Of a DNA stretch of 19,371 bases, positions 8,136 through 16,306 are shown piece by piece. The stretch lies in contig SLNI01000003.1 in assembly GCA_007133115.1 (NCBI GenBank), forward strand, positions 1 through 19,371, given 5' to 3'. How positions within the stretch are numbered: position 1 is the first letter of the stretch; the number at the start of each line of letters is the position of its first letter. The position numbers and the translations under genes are program-made. Below the pieces are notes generated by a model. It was not told the origin of the DNA, searched no databases, and worked only from the letters and a program-made list of their open reading frames with translations. This stretch comes from Thioalkalivibrio sp. Lineage in GTDB: Bacteria > Pseudomonadota > Gammaproteobacteria > Ectothiorhodospirales > Ectothiorhodospiraceae.

Positions 8136-9191
8136 TCAACCCTGCTGGCGACGCCGCACGGCCTCGGCCAGGATCTGCAGCGCCGCTTCCGAATCTTCCC
8201 AACCCATGCACGCGTCGGTAATGCTCTGTCCGTAAATCAGCGGCTTGCCCCGGACGATGTCCTGTCGCCCCGCGCGGAGGTGACTCTCGAGCATCACTCC
8301 GATGATGCGCCGGTCGCCGGCGCCCACCTGTTCCGCAACGGTCTTTGCCACGTCAGTCTGCCTGGACGGATCCTTCCGGCTGTTGGCATGGCTGCAGTCG
8401 ACCATCACGACCTCGGGAAGTTCGGCCGCTTGCAACTGCGCGCAGGCCTGATCGATGCTCTCGGCATCGTAATTCGGTTGCCGACCGCCTCGGAGGATGA
8501 TGTGGCAGTCCTCGTTTCCGGTCGTCGAGAAAATCGCCGACCGCCCGGCTTTGGTCACGGAGAGGAAATGATGCGGGCGGGAAGCCGAACGGATCGCATC
8601 GATCGCGATCTGGAGGCTGCCGTCGGTGGAATTCTTGAAGCCCACGGGGCAGGACAACCCGGATGCCAGTTCACGATGGACCTGACTCTCGGTGGTACGC
8701 GCGCCGATTGCGCCCCAGGCCACCAGATCCGCGATGTACTGCGGACTGATCAGGTCGAGATATTCCGTGGCCGCAGGCATGCTTCTGACGGCCAGATCCC
8801 GCAGCAACCCGCGCGCAACGCGCAGGCCTTTGTTGATGTGGAAACTATCGTCGAGTTCCGGATCGTTGATCAGACCCTTCCAGCCCACGGTGGTACGCGG
8901 CTTCTCGAAATACACGCGCATCACGATCTCGAGGGCATCCCCCAATTCACGCCGTAGCGTCCCCAGACGTTCCGCGTATTCGAGCGCCGCATCGACGTCA
9001 TGAATCGAGCAGGGCCCCACGATCACCAGCAGCCGGTCGTCCTCGCCGTGCAGGATCTGGTGAATGGCCTCGCGGGCACGAAACACGGTTTCGGCAGCAG
9101 CGTCGGTGAGCGGAATCTCATCGCGCACGGTTTCGGGGGCAGAGACCTCCTGTATCCCCTTGATTCTCAGGTCGTCGGTTTGATGCGTCAT
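8136..9191 (-). CDS. aroG: 3-deoxy-7-phosphoheptulonate (DAHP) synthase, class I, AroG/AroF-like
   Basis: This enzyme condenses phosphoenolpyruvate and erythrose 4-phosphate to DAHP, the entry step of the shikimate pathway. The 351-residue protein aligns nearly end to end with E. coli AroG from memory. The metal ligands sit at the same numbers: C61 (GPCSIHD), H268 (DCSHANS), E302 (GVMLES) and D326 (SITDACMGWED). YFEKPRTTVGWKGLINDP (94-111) and GAIGARTTESQVHRELASGL (160-179) are class hallmarks. The N-terminal NDDLRIK-like opening (here TDDLRIKGI) suggests the feedback-regulated AroG/AroF branch, but which amino acid inhibits it is not decidable here. Its place between hisG (16 bases upstream) and hisD (45 bases downstream) is unusual. 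Confidence 0.95.
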   Translation of the reverse strand: MTHQTDDLRIKGIQEVSAPETVRDEIPLTDAAAETVFRAREAIHQILHGEDDRLLVIVGPCSIHDVDAALEYAERLGTLRRELGDALEIVMRVYFEKPRTTVGWKGLINDPELDDSFHINKGLRVARGLLRDLAVRSMPAATEYLDLISPQYIADLVAWGAIGARTTESQVHRELASGLSCPVGFKNSTDGSLQIAIDAIRSASRPHHFLSVTKAGRSAIFSTTGNEDCHIILRGGRQPNYDAESIDQACAQLQAAELPEVVMVDCSHANSRKDPSRQTDVAKTVAEQVGAGDRRIIGVMLESHLRAGRQDIVRGKPLIYGQSITDACMGWEDSEAALQILAEAVRRRQQG

Positions 9192-9207
9192 GTTGGATCC
9201 GGAATGT

Positions 9208-9852
9208 CTACGGTGATGGCGCGGCTGCAGGGCGCAACGCCTCGATCAGTTGTTGGATACGTGTGTGCTGCATTTTCATCGCGGCCTTGTTGACCACGAG
9301 GCGTGAACTGATCTGCGCGATCAACTCGATGGGTGCGAGGCCGTTGGCTTTCAGGGTGTTGCCCGTGTCCACCAGATCCACGATGTAGTCCGACAACCCG
9401 ACCAGCGGCGCGAGTTCCATCGATCCGTAGAGCTTGATGATCTCGACCTGCCGACCCTGCGCCGCAAAATAACGCTGGGTGACGTTCACGAACTTGGTCG
9501 CGATGCGCAGACGTTCGGCGCCGGGCGCATGGTTTGGGCGACCGGCAAGCATCAGGCGGCAGCGCGCGATCCCAAGATCCAGCGGCTCGTAGAGCCCAGC
9601 GCCACCGTGCTCCATCAGCACATCCTTGCCCGCCACACCCACCGCAGCCGCGCCATACTGGACATACGTGGGTACGTCGGTAGCGCGAACCACGACGATG
9701 TTCACGTCGGGGCGGCTGGTTCCAATGATCAGCTTGCGCGTCCGCGATGGATCCTCGGAGGGCACGATACCAGCGCGCGCCAGCAGAGGCAGGGTTTCGT
9801 CGAGGATACGACCCTTGGACAGGGCGACAGTAATGGTTCGGTCGACGCTCAT
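9208..9852 (-). CDS. hisG: ATP phosphoribosyltransferase, short form
   Basis: HisG catalyses the first step of histidine synthesis, joining ATP and PRPP. The chosen product has 214 residues, the short HisG form that lacks the C-terminal regulatory domain. Family knowledge says this form needs HisZ, a histidyl-tRNA synthetase-like partner, for activity and feedback. HisZ is not in this window. Recognisable stretches are [18 protein letters not shown] near the N-terminus, [29 protein letters not shown] and [13 protein letters not shown] took the ATG at 9852 over one 30 bases upstream because the family begins at this point and it leaves one base after the murA stop (TGAGATG). That spacing suggests translational coupling to murA. 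Confidence 0.96.
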   Translation of the reverse strand: MSVDRTITVALSKGRILDETLPLLARAGIVPSEDPSRTRKLIIGTSRPDVNIVVVRATDVPTYVQYGAAAVGVAGKDVLMEHGGAGLYEPLDLGIARCRLMLAGRPNHAPGAERLRIATKFVNVTQRYFAAQGRQVEIIKLYGSMELAPLVGLSDYIVDLVDTGNTLKANGLAPIELIAQISSRLVVNKAAMKMQHTRIQQLIEALRPAAAPSP

Positions 9853-9853
9853 C

Positions 9854-11113
<1,260 letters not shown>

Positions 11114-11224
11114 TCATGATCCGTGACGACGGTTCTGAGCGCAGGGAAGCCGCTTGAGAATCCTTCAGTTTACCCGAAACAAGGCCCCATCGCCCTTGGA
11201 AGCGGGAGGTGTCGCCCAACGCAA
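11114..11224. other. 111-base gap between mlaB and murA, no ibaG gene
   Basis: In E. coli and, from memory, in Pseudomonas a small BolA-family gene (ibaG/yrbA, about 85-100 codons) lies between mlaB and murA. Here only 111 bases separate the two genes and I see no reading frame of that kind. On the minus strand the stretch holds an AT-richer patch around TTGTTTCGGGTAAACTGAAG, which might contribute a murA promoter, but no clean pair of promoter boxes is visible. Confidence 0.6.
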
Positions 11225-11563
11225 TCAGGAAGAAGGTTCCACCCCGAGAACCCCCTCCAGACGATAGAGTTCGATTAGGGGCTGCAGCTCATCGGTAACG
11301 CTTTCCAGGCACAACCGACCCCCGGCACGATTGTGCAGTCGGCAGAACTCGACCAGCAGCGCCACGCCAGCGCTATCGACACGCGTGGCGCCGGTCAGGT
11401 CAACGGTGGCCACGGGGGGCAAGCGGGAGAGCAAGGGGCGCGCACTGGACAGCACACCGGCGGCGGTGGCGAATGTGATCGACCCGGAAACCCGCAGGGT
11501 GGCACCCTCCAGGCTCAGGAGCGGGTCAGCCACCCGTTCCGTCCCCGTCGGAGGCCGCGTCAT
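11225..11563 (-). CDS. mlaB: STAS-domain protein MlaB, phospholipid transport accessory subunit
   Basis: MlaB is the small cytoplasmic STAS protein that binds the MlaF ATPase and stabilises the MlaFEDB transporter. The product is up to 112 residues. Its core VDLTGATRVDSAGVALL (54-70) is the STAS phosphorylation-loop region, with D63-S64-A65-G66. Context decides the name: it follows mlaC in the order F-E-D-C-B. The start is uncertain. ATG at 11563 overlaps mlaC by 38 bases and lacks a clear ribosome site. GTG at 11533 would overlap by 8 bases, has GGGGACGGA just upstream, and gives a 102-residue protein that still contains the whole domain. Confidence 0.88.
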   Translation of the reverse strand: MTRPPTGTERVADPLLSLEGATLRVSGSITFATAAGVLSSARPLLSRLPPVATVDLTGATRVDSAGVALLVEFCRLHNRAGGRLCLESVTDELQPLIELYRLEGVLGVEPSS

Positions 11564-12194
11564 CGAGTGACTCTTCGATCAGCGAGCGGTCGCCCGCCTC
11601 CAACCTCAGGATCAGCGCATCGAGCCCGTCCCGGTTGATCTCGGTATTGAAATGGGTGCGGAAATTACCCACGAAACTGAGGCCCTCGGCCTCCACGTCG
11701 AAGACCTTCCACTCCCCTTCCACAGGTCGTAATCGGTAGTTCACGATCAGGTTGGGCTGCCCGCGGCCCAGTTCGATTTCGGTCGCCACCACCGCCATAC
11801 GATCATCCTCGCGCGAACGCCGCGGAATCACCACCACGTTGTGCTCCAGATACTCGGCCAGCCGAACCCCGTACGCGTTGAGGAGCGTGTCGCGGAAAGC
11901 CACGGTAAACCGCTCGCGCTGCTCGCTGTCAGCATCCCGCCAGTGACGCGCCAGGATCAGCCGCGCCATGCCGTCGATGTCGACCAACGGAAACACCTCC
12001 CGCTCGATCACTTCGAGCACGAACGCGGGGTCGTTCTCGGCACGGGCCTGATCCGCACGCAGCGTCTCCAGAACGCTATTGATCGCATTCTCCACAAGCT
12101 GAATGGACTGCGCGGCCTGTAGCGGAACCGCGGCCAGCATAAGCACAAGCGCGAGAATCCACCCGGGCCACGCTGCAACGCGAAGTCTCTTCAT
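11526..12194 (-). CDS. mlaC: Periplasmic phospholipid-binding protein MlaC
   Basis: MlaC is the soluble periplasmic carrier that moves phospholipids between the outer-membrane MlaA-porin complex and inner-membrane MlaFEDB. From ATG 12194 the protein has 222 residues with a Sec signal at about 1-28 (MKRLRVAAW, hydrophobic core, PLQAA). The body fits the Ttg2D/MlaC family: a helical N-terminal part, FPLVDIDGMARLILARHW, RFTVAFRDTLLNAYGVRLAEY, VNYRLRPVEGEWKVFDVEAEGLS and a NFRTHFNTEI stretch. An ATG 51 bases further upstream is in frame, but AAGGTGG precedes 12194 and the signal peptide begins there. The acidic, glycine-rich tail (DDAASDGDGTGG) overlaps the mlaB start. Confidence 0.93.
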   Translation of the reverse strand: MKRLRVAAWPGWILALVLMLAAVPLQAAQSIQLVENAINSVLETLRADQARAENDPAFVLEVIEREVFPLVDIDGMARLILARHWRDADSEQRERFTVAFRDTLLNAYGVRLAEYLEHNVVVIPRRSREDDRMAVVATEIELGRGQPNLIVNYRLRPVEGEWKVFDVEAEGLSFVGNFRTHFNTEINRDGLDALILRLEAGDRSLIEESLDDAASDGDGTGG

Positions 12195-12241
12195 ACCTGC
12201 CACCTTGCTTCTCGTGTGATCGATCTCATTGCTACGGACCC

Positions 12242-12700
12242 TCAATCAGCGGACATGTTCGTGAGGAATCTGCCAATCATGTTTTCCAACACCAGCGCGG
12301 ATTGCGTGAACAGCATCTCGTCCCCCGCCTGCAACATCTCGAAGTCGCCGCCGGGTTCGAGACCAATATACTGTTCCCCAAGTAAACCGGCGGTGAATAT
12401 GCTGGCCTGAGTGTCCGCGGGCAGATGATCATGGGCGGACTGAATCGCCAGCGTGACCCGAGCCTGAAAGCGCTCGGGATCGTAGGCGATATCGGCGACA
12501 CGACCGACGCGGACACCCGAAACCGTGATCGGAGCCCGGACCTTGAGCCCGCCGATGTTGTCGAAATAGGCCAGCACTTCGTAGGTGTCGCGGTCCCGGT
12601 ATTCCGCGATGTTACTCACCTGAATCGCCAGGTAGAACAGCGCCGCAATACCCAGCAGAACGAACAGGCCCACGGACACTTCCAGAAAACGCTGCTTCAT
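12242..12700 (-). CDS. mlaD: MCE-domain lipid transport subunit MlaD
   Basis: MlaD is the inner-membrane-anchored MCE protein. In homologues six copies form a periplasmic ring with a hydrophobic pore for phospholipids above MlaE. The 152-residue protein has a membrane segment at about 9-27 (VSVGLFVLLGIAALFYLAI) and one MCE domain at about 38-116, with YFDNIGGLKVRAPITVSGV and IFTAGLLGEQYIGLEPGG. The C-terminal helix region ENMIGRFL matches the end of the family. A good ribosome site (GAGGGG) stands 8 bases before the ATG. It lies 16 bases after mlaE and 47 bases before mlaC. Confidence 0.95.
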   Translation of the reverse strand: MKQRFLEVSVGLFVLLGIAALFYLAIQVSNIAEYRDRDTYEVLAYFDNIGGLKVRAPITVSGVRVGRVADIAYDPERFQARVTLAIQSAHDHLPADTQASIFTAGLLGEQYIGLEPGGDFEMLQAGDEMLFTQSALVLENMIGRFLTNMSAD

Positions 12701-12716
12701 CGGGCATCCCCTCTGC

Positions 12717-13499
12717 TTAAAGATCGCCGAACATCAGGCCGGTCAAAATGAAATCCAGGCCGAGGACGGCCAGGGCAGACACCACCACCGTCTGCGTGGT
12801 GGCCCGCGAAATCCCCTCGGAGGTGGGCTCGGCATCGAATCCCTGGAACACCGCGATCCAGGTCACGACGAACCCGAACACGACGCTCTTGATGACCCCC
12901 GAGACCACGTCCTCACGCCAGTCCGTAACGGCCTGCATCTGGGAAAAATAGGACCCGCTGTCGACCCCCAGCAACCCGACCCCCACCAGATACCCACCGA
13001 CCACGCCGACCGCGCTGAACAGCGCCGCGAGTAGCGGCATGGACACGAACCCGGCGAAAAAACGCGGCGCGAACACGCGCCGATAGGGGTCGACCGCCAT
13101 CATTTCCATCGCGGACAACTGTTCGGTCGCTTTCATCAGGCCGATCTCCGCTGTCAATGCGGAACCGGCGCGGCCGGCAAACAGCAATGCGGTCACGACG
13201 GGCCCCAACTCGCGCACCAGCGACAATGCGACGACGCCCCCGAGCGCCTCAGCGGCACCGAAGTTCACCAGCGTGATGTACCCCTGGTAGCCCAGCACCA
13301 TGCCCACGAAAAGACCGGACACCACGATGATCAGGAGCGAGCGGACCCCCACCGAGTAGAGTTCGGCCACGGTCAGCGAGAACCGGCGCAGCACTGCATC
13401 CTGACTGAGAAGCACACGCGCGAGAAACATCGACGCGCGCCCGAGGACCGCGAACCAGCCCAACCCTGCGCGCCCGAGACCGGCCAGAAAATCCATCAT
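12717..13499 (-). CDS. mlaE: Phospholipid ABC transporter permease MlaE
   Basis: MlaE is the integral-membrane subunit of the MlaFEDB transporter. The 260-residue protein is hydrophobic. The central stretch [20 protein letters not shown], followed by [22 protein letters not shown], is the conserved coupling region of MlaE/YrbE permeases, and [24 protein letters not shown] is also typical. It opens with two methionines ([13 protein letters not shown]). Its ATGA junction overlaps the mlaF stop by four bases, which indicates coupled translation of ATPase and permease. Confidence 0.96.
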   Translation of the reverse strand: MMDFLAGLGRAGLGWFAVLGRASMFLARVLLSQDAVLRRFSLTVAELYSVGVRSLLIIVVSGLFVGMVLGYQGYITLVNFGAAEALGGVVALSLVRELGPVVTALLFAGRAGSALTAEIGLMKATEQLSAMEMMAVDPYRRVFAPRFFAGFVSMPLLAALFSAVGVVGGYLVGVGLLGVDSGSYFSQMQAVTDWREDVVSGVIKSVVFGFVVTWIAVFQGFDAEPTSEGISRATTQTVVVSALAVLGLDFILTGLMFGDL

Positions 13500-14332
13500 G
13501 TCCGGGATTCCTTCCCGCCCAGCAGATCATCCCGATAGGGGGTCCCGGGATAGTGAAAAGGCACGGGCCCGTCCGGCCGCCCCTCCAGGAACTGACTGGT
13601 CCACTCGGATGCGCGGCCACGCACTTCGTCCACTGTCCCCCGGTCCACGACCCGACCCTCGGCGAGCAGCACGACCTGATCGGAGATTGCCATCGCCTCG
13701 ACCACGTCGTGGGTGACCAGAACGCTGGTCAGACCAAGGGTCTGATTGGTGCGGCGGATCAGGGTCACGATCTGGCCCATCGTAATCGGGTCGAGTCCGG
13801 CAAAGGGCTCGTCGTACATGATCATCTGAGGATCCAGCGCGATGGCGCGCGCGAGCGCAACCCGCCGGGCCATACCCCCGGAAAGCTGCGAGGGATCGAG
13901 ATCCCGCGCCGCGCGCAGACCGACGGCTTCGAGCTTCATCAGCACCAGATGGCGAATGAGCTCCTCGGGCAGGTCCGTGTGCTCGCGCAGCGGAAACGCC
14001 ACGTTGTCAAAAACGTTGAAGTCACTGAGCAAAGCGCCCGTCTGAAAGAGCATGCCCATGCGCTTGCGCAGATTATAGAGGCCGCGCCTCGAGAGCCGTG
14101 CGACCTCGAGGCCATCCACCCAGATCCGACCACTGGTCGGGCGCAACTGGCCCCCGATCAGGCGCAGCAGAGTGGTCTTGCCGGTACCACTGGGACCCAT
14201 CACCGTGGTGATGCGCCCGCGCGGCACCGTCATCGAGAGACCCTCGAAAACGGTTGTCCGGCCACGCCGGAAAGCGAGATCCTCGATCACCACATGCGGG
14301 GTGTCGTCGACCGGTTCCCTGGACACGTGCAT
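13496..14332 (-). CDS. mlaF: Phospholipid ABC transporter ATPase MlaF
   Basis: MlaF is the cytoplasmic ATPase of MlaFEDB. From ATG 14332 it has 278 residues. The Walker A motif GPSGTGKTT is at 46-54, the Q-loop in [11 protein letters not shown] (94-104), the signature [19 protein letters not shown] at 150-168, Walker [12 protein letters not shown] at 171-181, and the H-loop histidine is H208. The tail after about 245 ([17 protein letters not shown]) is the C-terminal extension that in E. coli contacts MlaB. I prefer 14332 to the ATG at 14347 because AGGA stands six bases before it. It is preceded by 97 bases of non-coding DNA after the unrecognised upstream gene. Confidence 0.95.
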   Translation of the reverse strand: MHVSREPVDDTPHVVIEDLAFRRGRTTVFEGLSMTVPRGRITTVMGPSGTGKTTLLRLIGGQLRPTSGRIWVDGLEVARLSRRGLYNLRKRMGMLFQTGALLSDFNVFDNVAFPLREHTDLPEELIRHLVLMKLEAVGLRAARDLDPSQLSGGMARRVALARAIALDPQMIMYDEPFAGLDPITMGQIVTLIRRTNQTLGLTSVLVTHDVVEAMAISDQVVLLAEGRVVDRGTVDEVRGRASEWTSQFLEGRPDGPVPFHYPGTPYRDDLLGGKESRT

Positions 14333-14400
14333 TGAATTCCTGATCACTGGGATGGGGCAGTCTGAGATGGAGGCAGAGCAACGTCAACCGGACCAACGGG

Positions 14401-14422
14401 CCCGGGAAACCGGAACCCCGGG
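14401..14422 (-). other. GC hairpin between the unrecognised gene and mlaF
   Basis: CCCGGG at 14401-14406 and 14417-14422 can pair across a 10-base loop, starting 8 bases after the stop of the upstream minus-strand gene. No T-tract follows in either direction, so a Rho-independent terminator is not supported. It could be an mRNA-stability hairpin or chance in GC-rich DNA. Confidence 0.25.
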
Positions 14423-14429
14423 ATTTCAA

Positions 14430-15026
14430 TCAGCTCAGACCGGCCAGACGGAGCATGGTTTCCGCCTCTTCCAACTCCTCCGGACCACACCTCAGGAAGA
14501 GTGGCTGACTGCGGTCCGGCATCGTACGCGCCAGCGTCTCCAGCAGCTCCCGCCGATGTCGCAGCGAGAGCCCCGGCTGCGGTTCAACGACCAGCACCGA
14601 GCCCGCCTTTCCAACGTAAGCCGCCACGCCGCGGGCACCCGGCATGGGGGGGAATGGCGCACCGGTGAACGCGTACGCACTCAACCCTGGGTCCACCGGA
14701 AGGTCATCGTGATCGAGCAGAAAGCCGCCCAGCCGCGTTCCCAGCGCCTCCGCGAGTGCCTGCATGGCGGAGTTCGCCCTGCGCACGGACGACGGAACCT
14801 CGAAATACAGGCTCAGATCCTCGGGAACTTCGTCGAGCCAAACCTGATCGGACACGTGCCGCGCCCAGTGCAGTGACGGCACGAGCAGATCCTTCCAGTA
14901 CTGGGCGTAATAGGGTAGCCGCCAGTCTTCGGGAAGCCCCTCCGGATAGAACGCCCTCCAGGCCGCCGATGTGTCATCCCAAACAGCACCCAGGCGCAGG
15001 GTTGCGCCGCCCGGTTCTCGATTCAT
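14430..15026 (-). CDS. Unrecognised protein, faintly DUF72-like at the N-terminus
   Basis: I do not recognise this 198-residue protein with confidence. It is soluble, without a signal peptide or membrane segment, acidic, and rich in tryptophan and tyrosine in its first third. The opening LRLGAVWDDTSAAWRAFYPE, followed by GLPEDWRLPYYAQYW, faintly recalls the start of DUF72 TIM-barrel proteins (a beta strand, then FYPEGLP and YYA). The product is shorter than that family and the remainder does not match it by eye. A strong ribosome site (GGAGG, five bases before the ATG) and normal codon use support a real gene. It is the first gene upstream of mlaF on the same strand and divergent from yrbG. 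From memory nothing equivalent stands here in E. coli. No function is proposed. Confidence 0.75.
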   Translation of the reverse strand: MNREPGGATLRLGAVWDDTSAAWRAFYPEGLPEDWRLPYYAQYWKDLLVPSLHWARHVSDQVWLDEVPEDLSLYFEVPSSVRRANSAMQALAEALGTRLGGFLLDHDDLPVDPGLSAYAFTGAPFPPMPGARGVAAYVGKAGSVLVVEPQPGLSLRHRRELLETLARTMPDRSQPLFLRCGPEELEEAETMLRLAGLS

Positions 15027-15095
15027 GAATGCCTCCGTTTCAACCCGAGCCTACGCCACACGCCCGACTGTAATGGCCTGCGCCACTCCCGGCGA

Positions 15096-15202
15096 TGAAA
15101 AAGCGAGCCACGGAAAACACGGAAACACACGGAAAGAACCTGGATTCCCTTCGTTTCCCATAATGTCCGTGTCCTTCCATGTTTTCCGTGGCTGGTTTTT
15201 CA
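15096..15202. repeat. Foldback repeat of CACGGAAA-type units (MITE/REP-like)
   Basis: Two arms face each other. The inner 27 bases at 15106-15132 and the reverse complement of 15167-15193 agree at 24 of 27 positions. The outer TGAAAAA (15096-15102) pairs with TTTTTCA (15196-15202) with one base slipped. The spacer is about 34 bases. Within the left arm the unit CACGGAAA recurs three times (starting 15109, 15118 and 15128) at 9-10 base spacing. The composition is clearly AT-richer than the surroundings. There is no coding capacity for a transposase. It lies between divergent promoters, not at a gene end, which argues against a shared terminator. Confidence 0.85.
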
Positions 15203-15204
15203 CG

Positions 15205-15234
15205 TTAACCGTGGGCCAAACGTCATGCTAAAGG
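15205..15234 (+). promoter_or_regulatory. Weak candidate promoter for yrbG-kds-lpt
   Basis: TTAACC (15205-15210) and TAAAGG (15229-15234) are 18 bases apart. The second is preceded by TG and one base, giving an extended -10 look. The match to consensus is moderate at best. It begins right beside the right end of the foldback repeat and would give a leader of about 90 bases before the yrbG ATG. Confidence 0.25.
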
Positions 15235-15263
15235 GGTCCCTTTCCGTCCGGAAGCCCTCGCCG

Positions 15264-15280
15264 CGGGCGTGAGACGCCCG
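15264..15280 (+). other. Short hairpin in the presumed yrbG leader
   Basis: CGGGCGT and ACGCCCG form a perfect 7-base-pair stem with a GAG loop, about 50 bases before the yrbG start. No T-tract follows. It may be a leader structure or chance in GC-rich DNA. Confidence 0.3.
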
Positions 15281-15331
15281 GCGGGATTAGGCTTTACACT
15301 TGCCGCCTTTCCCATCCAGGTCTTTCCGCAC

Positions 15332-16306
15332 ATGTGGCTGCCTTCCCTCGCGATCATCGCTGGGCTTGCCGTACTCGCCTGGAGCGCCGACCGCTTCGTC
15401 CTGGGGGCCGCCGGGCTTGCCCGGACCCTGGGAGTGACCCCGCTGCTGATCGGATTGACCGTCGTCGCGTTCGGCACCTCCGCCCCGGAGATCATCATTT
15501 CCGTGCTGGCCTCGCTGCAAGGCAGCCCCGCCTTGGCCGTGGGCAACGCGATCGGCTCCAATATCGCCAATATCGGTCTCGTTCTCGGCGTGGCGGCGCT
15601 GATCGCTCCACTCACCGTCGCATCGACGATCCTGCGGCGTGAACTTCCCATCCTGCTGGTCGTCACCGTGCTGGGTTTACTGCTGTTGGCGGACGGCGTT
15701 CTGGGCGTACGCGACGGCCTGGTTCTGCTTGCGGGTCTCCTGATCCTCACCGTCTGGCTGGTCCGGCAGGGGATAACACAGAACGACGAGACCAATCCGC
15801 TCGCAGTCGAGGTGGAGCAGTCGCTGCCGCCCGGACTCACCCTTTCCAGAGCCATCTTCTGGCTGCTGCTCGGCCTGGTACTGCTTTTGCTGAGTTCCCG
15901 CACGCTGGTGTGGGGCGCGGTGGAAATCGCCCAGACGCTGGGCGTGAGTGAACTCGTGATCGGCCTCACCATCGTCGCGATCGGAACGTCCCTGCCCGAA
16001 CTCGCAGCCTCGGTGGCTGCGGCCCTGAAGGGCGAAAATGATCTGGCCATCGGGAACATCGTCGGGTCCAACCTGTTCAATCTCCTGTGCGTTCTGGCGA
16101 TTCCCGGGATACTCGCACCCGCCGCGGTGGAAAACGAAGTCCTCTTGCGGGATTATCCGCTGATGCTCGGCTTGACCCTGCTGCTCTTCATTCTTGCGCT
16201 GACCCGGGGCCGCAAGGACGGCCAGATCCGACGCTGGCAGGGCGCGCTGCTGCTCAGCCTGTTCGCAGGCTACCTGGTTCTATTGGGATGGATGGCCGTT
16301 TCATGA
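15332..16306 (+). CDS. yrbG: YrbG family sodium/calcium exchanger-like membrane protein
   Basis: This is a member of the CaCA cation/Ca2+ exchanger superfamily in the inner membrane; the physiological ion in bacteria is uncertain. The 324-residue protein matches the family length (E. coli YrbG about 325) and is almost entirely membrane helices. The two alpha repeats are clear. The first contains VAFGTSAPEIIISVLA followed by AVGNAIGSNIANIGLVLG. The second contains VAIGTSLPELAASVAAALKG followed by AIGNIVGSNLFNLL. A charged cytoplasmic loop separates the halves near 150-170. I chose ATG 15332 over GTG 15269 because the first hydrophobic helix starts there. Its stop overlaps the kdsD start. The same neighbour set (kdsD, kdsC, lptC, lptA, lptB) follows in E. 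coli. Confidence 0.93.
   Translation: MWLPSLAIIAGLAVLAWSADRFVLGAAGLARTLGVTPLLIGLTVVAFGTSAPEIIISVLASLQGSPALAVGNAIGSNIANIGLVLGVAALIAPLTVASTILRRELPILLVVTVLGLLLLADGVLGVRDGLVLLAGLLILTVWLVRQGITQNDETNPLAVEVEQSLPPGLTLSRAIFWLLLGLVLLLLSSRTLVWGAVEIAQTLGVSELVIGLTIVAIGTSLPELAASVAAALKGENDLAIGNIVGSNLFNLLCVLAIPGILAPAAVENEVLLRDYPLMLGLTLLLFILALTRGRKDGQIRRWQGALLLSLFAGYLVLLGWMAVS

Larger units (their letters stand above)
15027..15331. other. 305-base divergent intergenic region with foldback repeat
   Basis: This interval separates the unrecognised minus-strand gene from yrbG on the plus strand. It must hold promoters for both directions. It contains a large inverted repeat (15096-15202), a weak candidate plus-strand promoter (15205-15234) and a short GC hairpin (15264-15280). 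An in-frame GTG at 15269 would extend YrbG by 21 residues, but I do not favour it. I see no convincing small gene. Confidence 0.6.

Noticed and set aside
15106..15193. Short repeated CACGGAAA units as a CRISPR array
   Set aside because: The units are 8 bases at 9-10 base spacing within a palindrome. There are no 20-50 base repeats with unique spacers and no cas genes.
15269..15331. GTG-started 21-residue extension of YrbG
   Set aside because: The added residues contain no membrane helix or family similarity, the codon lies inside a hairpin, and ATG 15332 starts right at the first transmembrane helix.
15223..16080. 285-codon minus-strand frame opposite yrbG
   Set aside because: Serine/proline/threonine/arginine-rich shadow of a membrane protein gene.
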